Part shown: positions 1 to 10,461 of the stretch, in pieces
Layout: each line of letters opens with the position of its first letter
Numbering within the stretch: position 1 is the first letter of the stretch
NCBI GenBank assembly: GCA_963970005.1
Contig: CAXAMN010008580.1
Location: forward strand, 85,253 to 149,252
From: Durusdinium trenchii
Taxonomy: Eukaryota > Sar > Dinophyceae > Suessiales > Symbiodiniaceae
DNA: 64,000 nucleotides
Direction of reading: 5' to 3'
Notes under the pieces: generated by a model
What the model was told of the DNA's origin: nothing
The model's input: the letters and a program-made list of their open reading frames with translations, nothing else
Databases searched by the model: none
Program-made: the position numbers and the translations under genes

Positions 1-1895
1 ATGCCTGCGACCTCAGCGCGAGCCTGTGTGGGACGGGTCAGGAACATGGCTCAGGGAAAACATCAACGTTGTCAGTAAAACTCAACCGTTGTGTACTACG
101 AAGTTAAACTTCAACGTTGACTCCTAGGGCTTTGGGTGGTGCTGGCAGGAGTTTCATCTGGGTTCACTACAGGGTTAAATTAGGGGCGATAGCTCTGCGT
201 GCCTATGATCCACGCCCTGGACAGCATTTTCACAAGAACATGATGTTGTGGCGGGCTTAGCGCATGATACTTGGTGGTCCAGCAATCGATGGCGGTAGCA
301 TCTGCGTTTCAACAAAAATGCAACCCAGTATGCAACCCTTCTGTCAGCACCACGGAAAGGGTGTGTCATCAATAGCCCCTTAGAGGTCAAGGGGTGTCCA
401 TTAACCACCCCGACTGGGGATCCTGGTGCTTGTTTCCCTATATCACACGACACTATGTCTTAAAGCTGCTGTTGGCCCCCTGCATGCTACGATTTTGGCC
501 ACCAAAAAGCTCAATTTTGAGGACCGTCAAGTTGACAGACGGTGTTGACATCTCACTGCAGTCAGGAACAAAAATTGGGAAAGGGAAGTCCAAGAGGAAC
601 CCCAATTCCTCTGACCCATGTTCCGCATCTCCAAGTCTAAAAACGCCATGTCTCTGACACGGTGAGCAAGTTCCTGGCTCGTGGTCAGCAAGTTCCCTAA
701 CCCCAAAGACTGGACGGGAATCATTTTGGAACACCTTCCTACATTGACTAGCGTGGTTTGAAGTGTTGTGAGGGCCAGTGTATATAGGTACAATAGATGG
801 TACCATATTCCATACATGCAATGGATTGGAGTGATTCGGAGGAAATCAAAAACGTTAAAGTTGCTTTTGAAAGGAACGATTATCGCGATTACAGTATAAT
901 GCACTGCTGCTGTTGATTGGCCTGCAGTTTTAAAACACTCCCGGGATGGGGTCTCCGGCAGGTGCTTTCGTAGCACCGCCCCTGGACCTCCACTGCTTTC
1001 GTAGCCGAGCTTCCTCGGGCTTCTGTGACGCAGAGACCGCCTCCAGCGGTTCTGCTGGAGCGTGGCCCATGTCAAACCTGAGACGGCCATGGCCAAAACA
1101 AGGATTCCCTACCAAGGGGTGTCCACTAACAAGCAATGTAGGCTCTTGACCAATGAAACATTTGGATTGGAACATCTCTTCCTTTTGGGGGAGCTCGCAA
1201 TGTCATCAAGAGTCCACATGAGGATTCCCCAGAAGGGCTCCATCCCCCCTTGCGCCTTTGGCGAGGTCTGTTTTGCTGATGTAGGATGTGGGACAGGAGG
1301 TTTTGAGCTGGGACTTGGACCCAAACGCGTCAAACCTGTGACGGTTTTTAGCGTCAAACCTGAAGATCTACCTGGGCCTGTGACGGTTTTGTACCTAGCC
1401 GTAGATTACCTTAGAAAATGGGACATCTGACGCTATGAACAAAAACGGTACAAGATGGTACAAGGTACTTGTATGTTTTGTACCCATGTTCCATGGTACG
1501 TATACACTCCCAGGTGTATGGAGCTGCTGGGCAACCACTTAGTGCTACAGCGCAAACATCACAAAACACACAAACATGGACCAACACCTGATGCGGGGTT
1601 CTGTATACCTTTAAGTTTTATTGGAAGGCCACTGGAATCCATGGCAAAAGGAGGGTGTTGGATGAACGAAGTAAATTTGATGTCATGATTCAACTTCCCA
1701 GTATGCACCTGTTTTTCTTCATGTGCTTCAGTGTCCATCTCCGATTCTTCTCAGTCGCATCGGCACCAGACTCGCCGCACCGTTCAAACGACCCAAACGA
1801 CCCAAAGGAGCCCAGTTGCCTCACTTCCCCGTTGGGGCTTCCGTGCTGAGAAGGTGGGACTGAGGTGGGTGCCAGGGGAGAAGGTCCAGTCATAC
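1..1895. other. Gene-poor left end with small repeats
   Basis: No exon was convincing here. Positions 61-121 contain the inverted pair TCAACGTTG. The short word GTCAAACCTG recurs at about 1070, 1330 and 1352, each time followed within tens of bases by GACGG, so this is a local dispersed repeat. Open frames up to about 190 codons exist on the minus strand (527-1096) but overlap equally open frames on the other strand and show no clear splice context. I treat them as chance ORFs. Confidence 0.4.
1403..1500. repeat. Family E inverted-repeat element, copy 1
   Basis: A hairpin-forming unit whose arms read ACCTTAGAAAATGGGACAT on the left and GTACCCATGTTCCATGGTAC on the right. Related units lie at 16290-16372 and 56836-56900, where GTACCTT...TTTTCC arms recur. 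No target duplication was seen. It has the same size class as the other short TIR elements of the window and probably belongs to the same intron-associated population. Confidence 0.45.
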
Positions 1896-2036
1896 CTGCA
1901 TCGGACTTCATCCTCGATCAGCCATGGACCGGACCTCCCTAAAACCGACGGACCTCGCCCGCTCCGCCGAGCCACTCCCAAGTCCTCAGCTCGGGATCGG
2001 AGCACGGTGCGCGGATCGCCGGTTTGGTCGGAAGAT
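1896..2036 (-). CDS. Candidate internal exon, unknown protein
   Basis: A 141-nt open segment on the minus strand. The upstream boundary reads GCCTCCAG^ATC and the downstream boundary GATGCAG^GTATGA, both good splice consensus. The in-frame peptide includes DPRTVLRSRAEDLGVARR and GPWLIEDEVR. The donor GTATGACTGG coincides with the inner arm of the GTATGACTGGATCC repeat, so the following intron probably begins at such an element. The plus strand is also open here (MDRTSLKPTDL), so strand is not certain. I do not recognise a family. Confidence 0.3.
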
Positions 2037-3595
2037 CTGGAGGCGCAAAGGGTTGGGTGCCCGGTCGCGAGTCATCGCACCATTTGCGTGGAGAACCATC
2101 GGATATGGAGCAAACAGTTGCTGATTGAGTGGTGCGCTCTGAAGCCTGCTGTCCTCCAACTCAGTGAGAAGGACCAAGAAAAAAAACACACTGAACATGG
2201 AGTCAACCATCAAACGCTTCAATTGCCCCATGCTTGACGTCCAAAGTTGACTGAAGGTCATTGAACAAAAATACCCGAGAGGGCTCCTGTCCCACATCGT
2301 CAGGTAGTTATGGATCCCGACTGGCACCTACCCCAGTCCCACCTTATCAGAAGGTAGTTGGATCCCTATAGGGAGAATTTGTCAGACCTATCAGTCGGGT
2401 CTATCCGAGTTTTATTTGGGCCCAGTGGATGATGATGGTTAAGTTGTAGGCCGTGTCCCAAAATAGTGATTAATTGCTTACTGACTGTTACAGCTAGGAC
2501 AAACCCTACCTATCAGGACCTTGGCGAGGCAAAACGGTGACTCTCGGGAACCAGAGGCGCCGCCTGTGGCTGCCCGTCCTCAGGTGTGGCGAGACCCAAA
2601 ACCATCCAAAACCCGCCGCAAAAAAAAAACAAACAATGATATATGTCTGAAAACACTTCTGGACCCCTAACTCACACCAGCCCCAAATGTAACATCATAA
2701 ATCCATATAAATCCAGTGGATCCTAAGTTTGATCCCCTCCTCCACCATTTCCGTCCAAATGCCCCCAAGGAGCATAGGCTCAGGTGGCTGACGTGGACGA
2801 CACAACATACCTCCAGTGCCAAACCCGCCAGACCACCTTCACATGAGGTAGTTGGAACCTAGGGATCACTGCTCCATGTGCTGTTTTCCCTGAGGACAGC
2901 TAACGCTGCAAACACCGAGGGCCGTTTCTGAAAAACTCTTGGGTGCTAACATGTGCAAACCATTCATCGCCAACCTTAACTGAGTTTCAATGGGATGCAT
3001 GCATGCCTGAACCCTGAACCGTGGCTGTGGGTGGCTCATGTCACTGGAGCGGCGTCCTTGAAATCAAGGGACTGACCATCTAGAGAACTTGCCGACCCTG
3101 CAACTCAAAAGTAATTTGTGGCTCCTTCAGTTTCCGTGGACAATAAAGGTTACATAACATTTTTCTATCTGTTCTTGTGTACGTGGGGTGCCCCCTCACG
3201 TACAACCCCCCGAAAAGGGTGACCTGCAGGTTCATCCACCTACTTCCTGGGTATGAGACTCATCCCAGGTGAATCCTTCGGACCTGGGTATGGGTTCTTC
3301 TCGGATGGTTCCTTTGCAAAGAGAGCCGGATCTCTGGAACCCTCCGGTCACCTCTTCAACCATCCATTGATCCATTGATCGCTTCAACCAGCTTCAACCT
3401 CTCCCTTCCCTCGCTCGGATCGCCCGGCTGATACCGTCGCCGCCATGAAAGGCCATGGAAGTAACTCCTGAGGCGTGGTCCGGACCGGCGCGTGGGCGGC
3501 CGGCCATGCACATCCATGCAGAAGTCCGCCCTAGGGCTCCTGGCCCACCGAACTCGGTGGGACTGGGGTCCCGGGTGGGTGGTTTAGGGGGGGTC
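2037..3595. other. Non-coding stretch
   Basis: Almost no open frame longer than 60 codons occurs between 2330 and 3390. Positions 2305-2371 hold a degenerate family-A-like unit (CACCTTATCAGAAGG ... GGATCCCTATAGGG). Positions 3534-3600 begin with an intact family A end (CCCTAGGGCTCC) whose partner end is not recognisable. Poly-A runs sit at about 2620. I see no gene. Confidence 0.45.
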
Positions 3596-3599
3596 GATC

Positions 3600-3852
3600 T
3601 TCCCGTCACCGAAGTCAATGGGACGGCGGCTCCCGCCCCTTGTTCGGGGACTCCGACCACGCCGTCCGGGTTCTCTTTCCCCACGAGGGACCCTCCGGGA
3701 ATCCATCCACGACCGTTGAACCAACACGGGACCTGCCGCTGACGGACGGACGAGGTCTTTGCGCAGCTGTCTGCAAGGCCTATCTACCAGGGTCATCCTG
3801 TCATCCGGGTCCTGGCGTTCGACTACCCTTATACCTACCTTACAGGCCTCCA
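3600..3852 (-). CDS. Candidate exon, unknown basic protein segment
   Basis: The minus strand is open across this GC-rich island and reads a charged peptide containing ERQDPDDRMTLVDRPCRQLR and VLVQRSWMDSRRVPRGE. A possible acceptor is ACGCCAG^GACCCGG. The plus strand is also open through the same island (ORF 3640-4539), so strand is an inference from the peptide and from neighbouring minus-strand exons. No family is recognised and the ends are approximate. Confidence 0.25.
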
Positions 3853-4321
3853 GACAGGGCACTCATTGAAAGTGCTAGGTATAGATGTGATGTGCACTTT
3901 GTTGTCTTCGTTTTCTTTGAGGAATGTGACCTATCCAAGGGACAAATCCAGCATGGAAGTGAAACTTTTTCGCCAACGATGTTGCCGCCTAATCAAGTCT
4001 ACAGTATATGGTCTTGTATGGTTTTGTCACGTCTTGTCATGTCCTTACTGTGTGTCCTCAAGTTCTCCACAACTGACAAGAACCCCCAAACAAACTGTTT
4101 CTATCACACGACGGTGACGTGTACACGTCGGTGGGCGGGATTGCACGCATCACTAGGTGCAGGGCACAAGGAGAGAATCAGCTATCTTCCATACATTGAA
4201 TGTCATGTAACATGTAATTCATGGATTCATGTATACACATGTATGCATGGGTTCTTGAAACATGCCAACAAATCACAAAGACATCTTCCAGCATCTGCAG
4301 TTTGGGTGTCCAGCCCCCCCC

Positions 4322-4540
4322 GAACGTCCACGTCCTGTGTCTCTCAACGCTTCCCGGCCCTCGCCTCTCTGCTCGTTCGGCTCAGGTCGTGGCACCGCAC
4401 CGGCGAGGCTCCGCGCGGGGCGGAGCGCGCCGGGGGGAGGGTCGTGGTGCTCTCTCGGAGCCCAAAGAATCTGCGGGGACCGGTGGAACAGGTCCTGGGC
4501 CCGGACCGTCCGGCCGTGAAGCTGGAGGTCACCGGGTGAC
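4322..4540 (-). CDS. Candidate exon in a GC-rich island
   Basis: On the minus strand an acceptor TATCTCAG^GTCACCC is followed by an open frame reading GDLQLHGRTVRAQDLFHR and PRPEPNEQRGEGREAL. The plus strand frame ending AVKLEVTG is also open and has a possible donor at the same edge (CACCGG^GTGACC). The island is very GC-rich, which keeps several frames open by chance. The function is unknown. Confidence 0.22.
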
Positions 4541-4592
4541 CTGAGATAGACCCGAACTACCATACCTTATGGGATAGTCTGACAGTATAGTA

Positions 4593-4701
4593 TATACCAG
4601 GGGCCCTCAAAACCATGAAAAAAAAAGGTTTTCACATACAAAAAACAGGCTTTTTGCTAGGGAAAACCAGGTTATCGATGGTTTGTGGGACCCCTGATAT
4701 A
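4593..4701. repeat. 109-bp inverted-repeat element
   Basis: The ends are TATACCAGGGG and CCCCTGATATA, followed inward by AAAACCAT and ATGGTTT, so the arms pair over roughly 20 bases with a few mismatches. The interior is A-rich. No 3-bp target duplication is visible. Its size matches the other short TIR units. It sits about 40 bp upstream of the candidate exon at 4742. Confidence 0.5.
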
Positions 4702-4741
4702 GGGTTCTTCAGGCTCTGTTGCAACAGTTTCAACTTCACAG

Positions 4742-4899
4742 ACCGTGTCGGCTTCGGACCTGACCAATCCCGGAAGCGACGCTTCGCCGTGGCGAACGCC
4801 GACCCTCACGGCGGGCAGTCGGGAACAACAACCATGTTATGCCCGGCCGCACTCCATGGGATGCTTTTTTCATTGGGGTGGCTGAACTGGGGTCTTCAG
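4742..4899 (+). CDS. Candidate exon, unknown protein
   Basis: On the plus strand the acceptor CAACTTCACAG^ACC and donor GGTCTTCAG^GTAGGA bound a 158-nt segment with no stop in the frame reading RVGFGPDQSRKRRFAVANA and ending LGWLNWGLQ. The frame continues open for more than 200 codons in total (4615-5271), and no minus-strand frame longer than 60 codons overlaps it, which favours this strand. Whether one exon or several are present cannot be told. No family is recognised. Confidence 0.33.
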
Positions 4900-5250
4900 G
4901 TAGGAATCGATTTCATACATCCGAAGAGGACGCTGGCGGTCCATGACCTTCATGATTCCAGGGAGTGCAACTTAGAAGAAGAACAAGTGGTACAGTATGG
5001 TGGTATGTTGATGTATGTTGTGGTTCAGATCCAATGGGTAACTAGCAGAACTCCACCAACGACTTGGGTAAGCACAACATCTGCATCAAACTCGCGGTGT
5101 CACCCGGTCGCAGTTGCCACGAGAAGAAAGCCCGGCACAGGGGCGACAATTGATCTTTTGGCGAAGGTGTCCTCCGGTTCAGGCACCCTCAGAATGAGTG
5201 TTTTGGGAATTTGTGTAAGTTTGGAAGGTCTATGTATGATGATCTATAAA

Positions 5251-5353
5251 TATACCTTGAGTCTCCAATGACCCTTTTCCAGCAAAAACACAAAACATTA
5301 GACCCAAAACAAAAACGCAGAAAAAAATAAGGTCTTTGGAGACTCAAGGTATA
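5251..5353. repeat. 103-bp element with 18-bp perfect TIRs
   Basis: The left end TATACCTTGAGTCTCCAA is an exact inverted copy of the right end TTGGAGACTCAAGGTATA. The interior is A-rich and holds an extra inverted pair (TGACC/GGTCT). No flanking duplication is seen. It lies directly upstream of the candidate acceptor at 5387, consistent with a position inside an intron. Confidence 0.6.
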
Positions 5354-5387
5354 CTAATTGCCTTAGTAAGGTGTTTATGTTCTTCAG

Positions 5388-5560
5388 CCCTAGCGGCCCT
5401 AGCAGACCGGGTCCAACAGGCAGTGGCAAGGACTGGGACTCTGGCAGCTCATCCTCGAAGCTTTCATCCAGCGTCAACCTGGGGGTGAACAAGCACACTG
5501 GCGTCGCGGCACAAGCGAATGGACGGCGACCCGCATTACCCAAACATTACCACTCTCCAT
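5388..5560 (+). CDS. Candidate exon, low-complexity Ser/Gly/Pro segment
   Basis: The acceptor GTTCTTCAG^CCC follows a T-rich tract. Downstream one frame reads PSGPSRPGPTGSGKDWDSG and then SSVNLGVNKHTGVAAQANGR. A second plus frame reads LADRVQQAVARTG, and the minus strand is also open (LTLDESFEDELPESQSLPL). I cannot choose between them with confidence; the acceptor favours plus. The 3' end is a guess. Confidence 0.22.
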
Positions 5561-6096
5561 GTACTGCATATATGCATGGCCTTTGGGCTAGACCTCTGAG
5601 GCCAGAAATTGTGTGGTGCTCTTCTGAATCTTCAAGCGTCGTCCAGCCCAGTCCAGGATGCTTGACTGAGCTCAACATCGGAGACCCTCTGAGCTCAACA
5701 TATATGTGCGCGCTTGCAAGCTGCAATATGTGGTCTAGTTGCAGTTGAAGTCACCAGTTACGAAGAGTCACCAGTTATCCAGTTATGAACATCCCCAAAA
5801 CCTTATTGGAACCTCTCTAGACTCTAGACCTGGCCACCGTCGGAACTGTACTGGGAACTACAGCTGAAAAGAACTTTGAGGACTGCCCCATGATCCGATT
5901 ACCATCCACTTCCATGATGATTCCGGGCAGTGTATGTAGGGTGTCCAGTGGACTTTGTAAGTGTTGGTTTGGGGGTACTGTATCCATTGGTGACTCTGAA
6001 TTGAATTGGATGATGGTTCTTGACATCTCTTCATCGCATCCAGGAACGTGGATTTGCTGTCCAGGAACAGGGACGTTTAAACATATACTATCCATA

Positions 6097-6184
6097 CCCA
6101 AACGCTCCATGTATACCATATGCCTACATTGACCCCCAAAACCACCCCAATGTAGGCATATATGGCATACATGGAGTGTCTGGG
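6097..6184. mobile_element. Family B TIR element with 3-bp TSD (ATA)
   Basis: The left end CCCAAACGCTCCATGTAT pairs with the right end ATACATGGAGTGTCTGGG, and CCTACATTG pairs with CAATGTAGG further in. The unit is 88 bp. ATA occurs immediately before (6094-6096) and after (6185-6187). It is non-autonomous, with no room for a transposase. It lies about 50 bp downstream, on the minus strand, of the candidate donor at 6232, so it may be intronic. Confidence 0.7.
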
Positions 6185-6217
6185 ATATATCCCAGGTTGA
6201 TTTAACCAGTTTGGGAA

Positions 6218-6343
6218 AATAAACAAAATCACCTGATCAGCCAAACCAGGAGGAATCTCTCTGCTTGAGGACGCTCCTGGAATAAACAAAATCACCTGAT
6301 CAGCCAAACCAGGAGGAATCTCTCTGCTTGAGGACGCTCCTGG
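6218..6343. repeat. Perfect 63-bp tandem duplication
   Basis: Positions 6218-6280 and 6281-6343 are identical. On the minus strand each unit contains an acceptor-like TTCCAG^GAG and a donor-like GATCAG^GTGATTTTG. Because 63 is a multiple of three, the minus frame through both units stays open and duplicates the peptide SSSREIPPGLADQVILFI. No substitution separates the copies, so the duplication is recent or an assembly effect. Confidence 0.85.
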
Positions 6344-6434
6344 AACGCGCTTCCACCTGACCGCCGCGCTGCCAGGCAGCTCTTGGACGCGCCAATGCCT
6401 GCGGCAACCGCCTTGGGCCTGGGGCGACACGCGA
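6233..6434 (-). CDS. Candidate exon with duplicated segment
   Basis: The minus strand acceptor GTCTCCAG^TCGCG is followed by a frame reading SPQAQGGCRRHWRVQELPG and then the PGASSSREIPPGLADQ unit, ending at a donor-like GATCAG^GTGATT. The 63-bp tandem duplication described at 6218 overlaps its 3' part. A second minus frame (GASKSCLAARRSGGSAFQER) is also open. The family is unknown. Confidence 0.28.
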
Positions 6435-6946
6435 CTGGAGACGGTGTTGACAGTTTCTTTATGTCCTGCCGTTGTCGGAATTTACATGCGGCAAGGTGAG
6501 CATAGAACCAATGAACAATATGCTGCATATGCTTCAAACAATGTTACGACGTTTGTACAAACAAGTGGTTTCAGATTGTTTGATTTGAAGCCTCCTTTGC
6601 AGGTTCCAAGTCGTTCGTTTACAGCCTTCACCTCTACCACACACCTTTGCCCAGCCGGCCTTCTGCCTACATAAGCTAAGACCTTTCAGAAACCGGCGTT
6701 GTTGCAATGATACGTCCTTTTGCACCACTGTCATGGAAGGGTTTCTCTCTAGTTTCGGACCTCATGGACATCCCATGAATCAAACCGTGCAATGCACAAA
6801 CATCTGCAATCCACGATTGTTTTCCTTTCCCCAATTATAGCGCAGCGCCACTCTTCTCAGAAAAAACCTGGCGTCTACCTTTGTCGAACTTCAAAGCAAC
6901 AATGTAGACTCCACTCATCCATTCAATCCATTCAACAGCAGCCTCC

Positions 6947-7435
6947 CTAGGGAATGGGCTGCTGGACATTCTCGCCCACCTGGTACAGAAGGCGCCCGTT
7001 GGCATCCCTCACTTCATTGAACAAAGCCCCGTACAACCGCAATTGACCTTCACGGTTGAACTGAAGACGGCCCTCCATCGACAACCACCGGAATCCTAAG
7101 TCAGTGATGTTGAGCTCAACGATGACGTACTTCTTAGGATCACCATCCTCGGGGTTGGCCATCTGCTCCAGGTTCTCCTTATCATTCTGCACGGAGTCCG
7201 CCATACGTTTCTTGCTGGGCGGTTCCCATGTGTTGAATGTGTATCCCCTGTTCAAGGCCTCCTCCGGGTTGTCACGGAGCCCGAAGCGACCACTGTAGGG
7301 ATCGGGCTCCACTCCATGTCCGCGTTGCAGTGCCTGAAATTGGGCTGGGCTCAAGCCAATATACTGCCGCAGCGGCGGCAATGGTGCAGGAACCGGAGCC
7401 AGCATCAACGCCGCCGAATCAAATGCTGACGCCAT
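6947..7435 (-). CDS. Unknown 162-residue protein, intronless ORF
   Basis: This is one of the clearest ORFs of the window. The ORF is open for 174 codons. I place the start at the internal ATG (7435) that opens MASAFDSAALMLAPVPAP, because the upstream in-frame part looks like untranslated sequence. An Ala/Pro-rich N-terminus (residues 1-20) is followed by an acidic-basic middle with PPSKKRMADSVQNDKENLEQ. The C-terminal third reads RWLSMEGRLQFNREGQLRLY and ends QQPIP. That last part is faintly like the PAC end of a PAS fold (RW..G......G.....G), but this is only a resemblance. No other frame across the region looks comparably protein-like. Sequence just upstream (TGTGAGAG^ATGG) could serve as a trans-splice acceptor. 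The function is unknown. Confidence 0.55.
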   Translation of the reverse strand: MASAFDSAALMLAPVPAPLPPLRQYIGLSPAQFQALQRGHGVEPDPYSGRFGLRDNPEEALNRGYTFNTWEPPSKKRMADSVQNDKENLEQMANPEDGDPKKYVIVELNITDLGFRWLSMEGRLQFNREGQLRLYGALFNEVRDANGRLLYQVGENVQQPIP

Positions 7436-8101
7436 TCTCTCACAAGAAGGAAGGATTTGGAAAACAGTCACAGCTTGGTGTTCTTGTTCATTGTGTGCCG
7501 TGTTTTAAGTCTTGTGAAGGTGATACAAATTGCTTGGAAGTGCTCGCTGTGCACGTCTCTGGCACATCTTCCTTGATATCATGCGGCGATGTAGTGAGGA
7601 AACGTGCATATAGCTGACATGCGAGTTTGGATTGACCACCAAACTTGAGGGATTAGTACATGAATGCAAGATGTACACTCCCTGAAATGATCATGGAAGT
7701 GGAGATCACCACCTGTCAGTTTGGCAATTCGGAAAATTGTCCTCCAATGTCATCCGCGTAGCCATGATCTACCGGGTGTAATCAGTCCTTTGAGGATGAG
7801 CTTGTTGAGTATGCAAACTTTGTGCACAGGTGTCTTCTTTTGATCGGGCGCTGCGCAGCTACAGGAAGTTCAAGTAACTTCAATCCTATTCTACTTCACT
7901 CTACCCTGCTGGCTAGGGCAGGATCTACAAGCATATCCTTGATCAATAAAACCCCAAACAAATGGATTTCTAGAGCCATTCTGGGGGAGGTTATTCCATT
8001 AATATCAACAGTCTAGACACTACACTCCGGAGTGAGAACTTACACCTAATTTTGAGCATTCTATTGCTGTCGGCCACCGTTTGGAGAGTGGCTCGTGTCA
8101 C
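7436..8101. other. Intergenic stretch, nothing clear
   Basis: Only short open frames occur here. Base composition drops in GC compared with the flanking islands. I found no TIR element, tRNA or long repeat. On the minus strand it is the upstream flank of the ORF at 6947-7435. Confidence 0.35.
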
Positions 8102-8340
8102 CTGGCCGTTCAAGATGGAGGCCATGGAGATGGGGGCTTGATTGTGTCGCCGGCCACATGTTTCTCTTCGGCCAGCGAAGCCCGCGACACCCAACCAGCG
8201 AGCAGACGACCTCTTTCTCCGCGGCGAACGAGGGCGAGCTCTGTCGGTCAGCGTACGCGGTCAGCGCGCGGGGGGGACGCGCCAACACCACCTGTCTGCG
8301 CCGGCGCCAGTCGAGACCCGGGGTGGTGTGTGGTTGGGAT
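8102..8340 (-). CDS. Candidate exon in a GC-rich island
   Basis: The minus strand reads ALTAYADRQSSPSFAAEKEV and GCRGLRWPKRNMWP, ending GLHLERP at the donor GGCCAG^GTGACACG. The plus frame (SEQTTSFSAANEGELCRSAY) is also open. The upstream boundary is not resolved. No family is recognised. Confidence 0.22.
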
Positions 8341-8502
8341 TGAGATTCGACCTGTGTTCCACCGACCCCTGTTCGACCCCCTTTTCCACCCAATCTGTGG
8401 GGAACACTGAACACGAAAACTCTCTTCTCAAAAAGTCGGGCCAGTCGTAGCTCCGAGTTTCGCAGGTATGACTGGATCCGATGCACCCACCCTAGCTGAC
8501 TG

Positions 8503-8577
8503 GTGCTTAGTAAGGAATGAGGGAATGATCCCCCACTACAGATTCCTTAGGATTCCCTACTAAGCACAAGTAAGCTA
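8503..8577. repeat. 75-bp inverted repeat
   Basis: The left arm GTGCTTAGTAAGGAATGAGG pairs with the right arm CCTTAGGATTCCCTACTAAGCAC with two small bulges. The loop is about 20 bases. No target duplication is seen. It resembles a small foldback element. Confidence 0.5.
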
Positions 8578-9051
8578 TAGGGTATGTTGGAACCCATGTT
8601 TGGTTGGAACACCATCTCGTGGCGGTCCCCAGGCCGGAGCTGCTCAGGCCTCCGAGGCCTCCCATCTGCTGGGAACTGAAGACCCGGCATCCGGCCACAT
8701 GGTCTTCAAAAGCGAAGGAACATACAACTCACCTGGGGACATAGCCCACATCCCCTCCTACATCCTCACATATCGATATATAGTTAACATTCAATATCAT
8801 ACAATGACGTACATAAAGATCATATGATAAAGTATATCATACACAGATATACGTACTCTTTACGATACCGCACACACCGCACACGGGTCGCCACTCCCGG
8901 GTCACCCACCTGTGAGCGGTAGCCCAACACATCTGTGACCTCCACAGCCAGAATCTCCCAGCCAAGGCCTGGCAGAGTAGGCCCGACTTTCCCGTGACGG
9001 TGGTCACGAAGTCCCCAGCTTCTGAGGTTCAGATGGATTCATGTTGACTCT
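8578..9051. other. Non-coding stretch
   Basis: AT-rich sequence at 8755-8870 carries TATATCAT-type repeats. Around it are short open frames with no splice context. Positions 8878-9000 are richer in GC but not convincingly coding on either strand. Confidence 0.3.
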
Positions 9052-9142
9052 CCCCTTTGGGCTCTGGTCGGACCTCCTCAGAAGGTATTTGGCTAAACCC
9101 ACCCCAGTCCCACCTTCTCAGAAGGTATTTGGAGCCCTAGGG
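9052..9142. mobile_element. Family A TIR element with TSD (TCT)
   Basis: The left end is CCCCTTTGGGCTC and the right end GGAGCCCTAGGG. Internal copies of CAGAAGGTATTTGG occur at both ends in direct orientation, and CCACCCCAGTCCCACC fills the centre. TCT precedes (9049-9051) and follows (9143-9145) the unit. It is 91 bp and non-autonomous. Confidence 0.65.
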
Positions 9143-9525
9143 TCTTGATAAATATATAAACCCACCCCATTTGGATTGAACAAACCTCTTCATATGGGGT
9201 GGTTTATTAATCAAGAGTCTACATTATGGTGGTTTCAAAGCAAAATGGCACAATCCCCAAAATGGTGGTCTTGGTTGAAGGCTGAACGGAGGGCGCGTGT
9301 AGAAAGGGGGTCAGCCAAAATCGCCTGTACGAAGTTAGTGCATCAAAAATACCTTCTACGAAGTTCTACGAAGGTTTCTGGGATTTTGTTGCAGTAAGTT
9401 TTCATACTGGCCCACCATTCCACGAAACGTCCACGAATAGCCCCGGGTTCCACGAATGACCCGCTCCTTCCACGATGTTAGTAGAATAGGTGTTTGCAAA
9501 ACTCTGATTGGTGGACCAGATAGTT
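9143..9525. other. Non-coding stretch with small inverted repeats
   Basis: ACCCACCCCATTTGGATT and ATGGGGTGG at 9160-9205 form a weak foldback. TACGAAGTT recurs at about 9327, 9357 and 9366. CCACGAA recurs four times at 9410-9475. No exon was found. Confidence 0.35.
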
Positions 9526-9675
9526 TTACAGATATCTAAGGGTGCCAGTGCCATGTACTCTGAAACTGATGTCGCTGTCGTTGGAGTTGTGTTCCATACT
9601 CTTACAAGATTCACTGCACTGGGCAGCCAAAAAGTCATCTGACGAGTCAAAAACACATGTGTGCTGCACAAAAAG
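9526..9675 (-). CDS. Candidate small exon, unknown
   Basis: On the minus strand the acceptor CTTTTTGTGCAG^CACACATG opens a frame reading HTCVFDSSDDFLAAQC and MEHNSNDSDISFRVHG, closed by a stop at the lower coordinate end. The plus strand is also open (88 codons, 9542-9808). The function is unknown. Confidence 0.22.
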   Translation of the reverse strand, partial: LFVQHTCVFDSSDDFLAAQCSESCKSMEHNSNDSDISFRVHGTGTLRYL

Positions 9676-9984
9676 ACAAGAGAGACTCAACACGTTTTCA
9701 AGAAGGCATATACAGAGAGCGCTTCGATACAAGAGATTATATAAAACATCAAAACCGACTCAAGACTTGAATGCCAAGGGTGGGGCACTTCTTGGGCAAT
9801 CATGTTGAAGAAATGCAGTGGTATCTGTGTGACATGTTTCAATGGCCTGTTGTTGCCAGGCCTCCGGGTTTCGAATGACCTTGCCGCCATGATGGCAGGG
9901 TCTTCTTGATCCTGCATGAGCATTCTATACCTTTTTACCCCAAGTCAGGTTGAGGCGTTTTGCATCGCTACCCCCACAGAAACA

Positions 9985-10322
9985 TCAACACATGATTAGG
10001 AGACTTCGAAGATGGTTCAAGTCGAAATGAAATGATGCTCCAACCCTCAGGGGTGGTCTTTTCTCCAGTGAATGGATCTTCTTGTACCGGCCCGTGAATG
10101 GCACCCCGAATGCTCCAACTCCTGAAAAAATGGTGGCGATGCCCATGCCCAGCTCATGCCCAGCCTCTAGGAGGTCTGGGCGAAGACACATCTCCCACAC
10201 TCCAGAACAACGGTCAGAAGACCAAACTGGACATGGTTCCACGATGGATGACCACGCAGAACACCACGTCAGATTTGGGGTGGACAGGATGTCATACCGA
10301 CACCACGCCCTACAGAATCTGG
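9985..10322 (-). CDS. Terminal exon of a membrane-protein-like gene
   Basis: The minus strand acceptor CCCCTGCAG^CC is followed by an open frame to a stop at 9985. It contains a strongly hydrophobic glycine-rich stretch, GMGIATIFSGVGAFGVPFTG, followed by basic RYKK and then HSLEKRPPLRVGASFHF. This is what a transmembrane helix and cytoplasmic loop of a transporter looks like. A major-facilitator relationship is possible but rests on composition only. The upstream intron contains element D3 (10370-10461). The reading phase with the exon at 10453-10787 does not match at the simplest junction, so an additional small exon or another acceptor is likely. Confidence 0.4.
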
Positions 10323-10369
10323 CTGCAGGGGGATCCATGAGGATCCATTGTGGTTCTCTTCAGCAGGTG

Positions 10370-10461
10370 CCAACGCAGGTTGAAGGACCCTATAGTCCCT
10401 ATAGACTATCCCATAGGTACCCCCAGTAGGGTCCTAGTTCAGGTCACTTAACCTCTTTTGG
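10370..10461. mobile_element. Family D TIR element (D3)
   Basis: The ends are CCAACGCAGGTTGAAGGACC and CACTTAACCTCTTTTGG, with the core CTATAGACTATCCCATAGG shared with D1 (57321) and, more loosely, D2 (62594). On the minus strand its first bases CCAAAAGAG^GTTAAGTG place a donor-like site exactly at the end of the candidate exon 10453-10787. No certain 3-bp duplication is visible. Confidence 0.6.
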
